From positions 1-5,772 of the forward strand of contig JAHFBU010000121.1 in assembly GCA_023249795.1 (NCBI GenBank): a stretch of 5,772 nucleotides of DNA, written 5' to 3'. Positions 5,525 to 5,772 of this stretch are shown here, one piece after another. The notes under the pieces are model-generated. The model saw only the letters and a list, made by a program, of their open reading frames with translations. It did not search any database and was not told where the DNA came from. How positions within the stretch are numbered: position 1 is the first letter of the stretch; every line of letters begins with the position of its first letter. The DNA is from Syntrophaceae bacterium (GTDB lineage Bacteria > Desulfobacterota > Syntrophia > Syntrophales > UBA5619). The position numbers were made by a program, and so were the translations under genes.

Positions 5525-5772
5525 CTATTGCCTCCAGTATGCACCCAGGGTCTCATCGCGCATGTGGCAGGCCGCCTCATGTCCCTTCTCCAGTTCCATC
5601 AGAAGCGGCTCCCGCTCGGCACAGACAGGACGGACATAGGGGCAGCGGGTCCGGAAACGGCAGCCCGAAGGCGGGTTGATCGGGCTGGGGACATCGCCTT
5701 CAAGGATAATCTGCTTTCGAGCCCGCATCGGGTCCGGTACCGGCACGGCTGAAAGAAGCGCCTCCGTGTAGG
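5525..5772 (-). CDS. oligopeptide/dipeptide-type ABC transporter ATPase, C-terminal fragment (OppF/DppF-like)
   Basis: Only the last 82 codons are inside the window; the gene continues past the right edge, so Walker and signature motifs are not visible. The visible part starts YTEALLSAVPVPDP, which is the conserved segment after the ATPase domain in OppD/OppF/DppD/DppF proteins. It continues into the oligo_HPY C-terminal domain: ILEGDVPSPINPPSGCRFRTRCPYVRPVC, ending with HEAACHMR. Four cysteines with the standard spacing are present. Such ATPases power peptide, nickel or other small-solute import with a periplasmic binding protein and two permeases, presumably encoded beyond the edge. An internal GTG at 5746 is not the real start because the frame stays open and conserved upstream of it. 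The stop is TAG at 5527-5525. The corrinoid gene follows after 26 nt, implying a shared transcript. Confidence 0.93.
   Translation of the reverse strand, partial: YTEALLSAVPVPDPMRARKQIILEGDVPSPINPPSGCRFRTRCPYVRPVCAEREPLLMELEKGHEAACHMRDETLGAYWRQ

Overview
The window looks like chromosomal DNA from a GC-rich, probably anaerobic Gram-negative bacterium. My best guess is the former Deltaproteobacteria (Desulfobacterota). This rests on remembered protein style: the MYVRFWGTRGSLP-type metallo-beta-lactamase protein, an FmdB-type zinc ribbon with a long acidic tail, and a stand-alone corrinoid protein beside a peptide-type ABC transporter. No species can be assigned from the sequence alone.

Layout. 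On the plus strand are a 12-TM-type major facilitator superfamily (MFS) transporter (155-1471) and an FmdB-like zinc-ribbon protein (1608-2093). The gap between them holds a weak terminator-like hairpin and a perfect 9-bp stem-loop just ahead of the second gene's ribosome binding site. From 2095 to 3020 lies a compact mobile element: a single REP-associated tyrosine (Y1/HUH) transposase gene on the minus strand, bounded by a perfect 26-bp inverted repeat. Everything further right is on the minus strand. Read in the direction of transcription it comprises the 3' end of an oligopeptide/dipeptide-type ABC transporter ATPase (running off the right edge), a corrinoid-binding protein 26 nt behind it, a 279-bp gap with a candidate promoter, an MBL-fold metallohydrolase, and a HAD phosphatase overlapping that gene by 4 nt (GTGA).

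How the parts relate. The ABC ATPase and corrinoid protein look like one operon, suggesting uptake of a methylated compound followed by corrinoid-dependent methyl transfer. The MBL and HAD hydrolases form a second, translationally coupled pair. The transposase element sits exactly at the tail-to-tail junction of the FmdB-like gene and the HAD gene. Its left end starts one base past the FmdB stop codon. Its right repeat supplies the last seven codons and the stop codon of the HAD gene, while its left repeat supplies the last six codons and stop of the transposase. I see no wholly new multi-gene system here. The most informative observation is this repeat-bounded element and the way its ends serve as gene ends in both directions.
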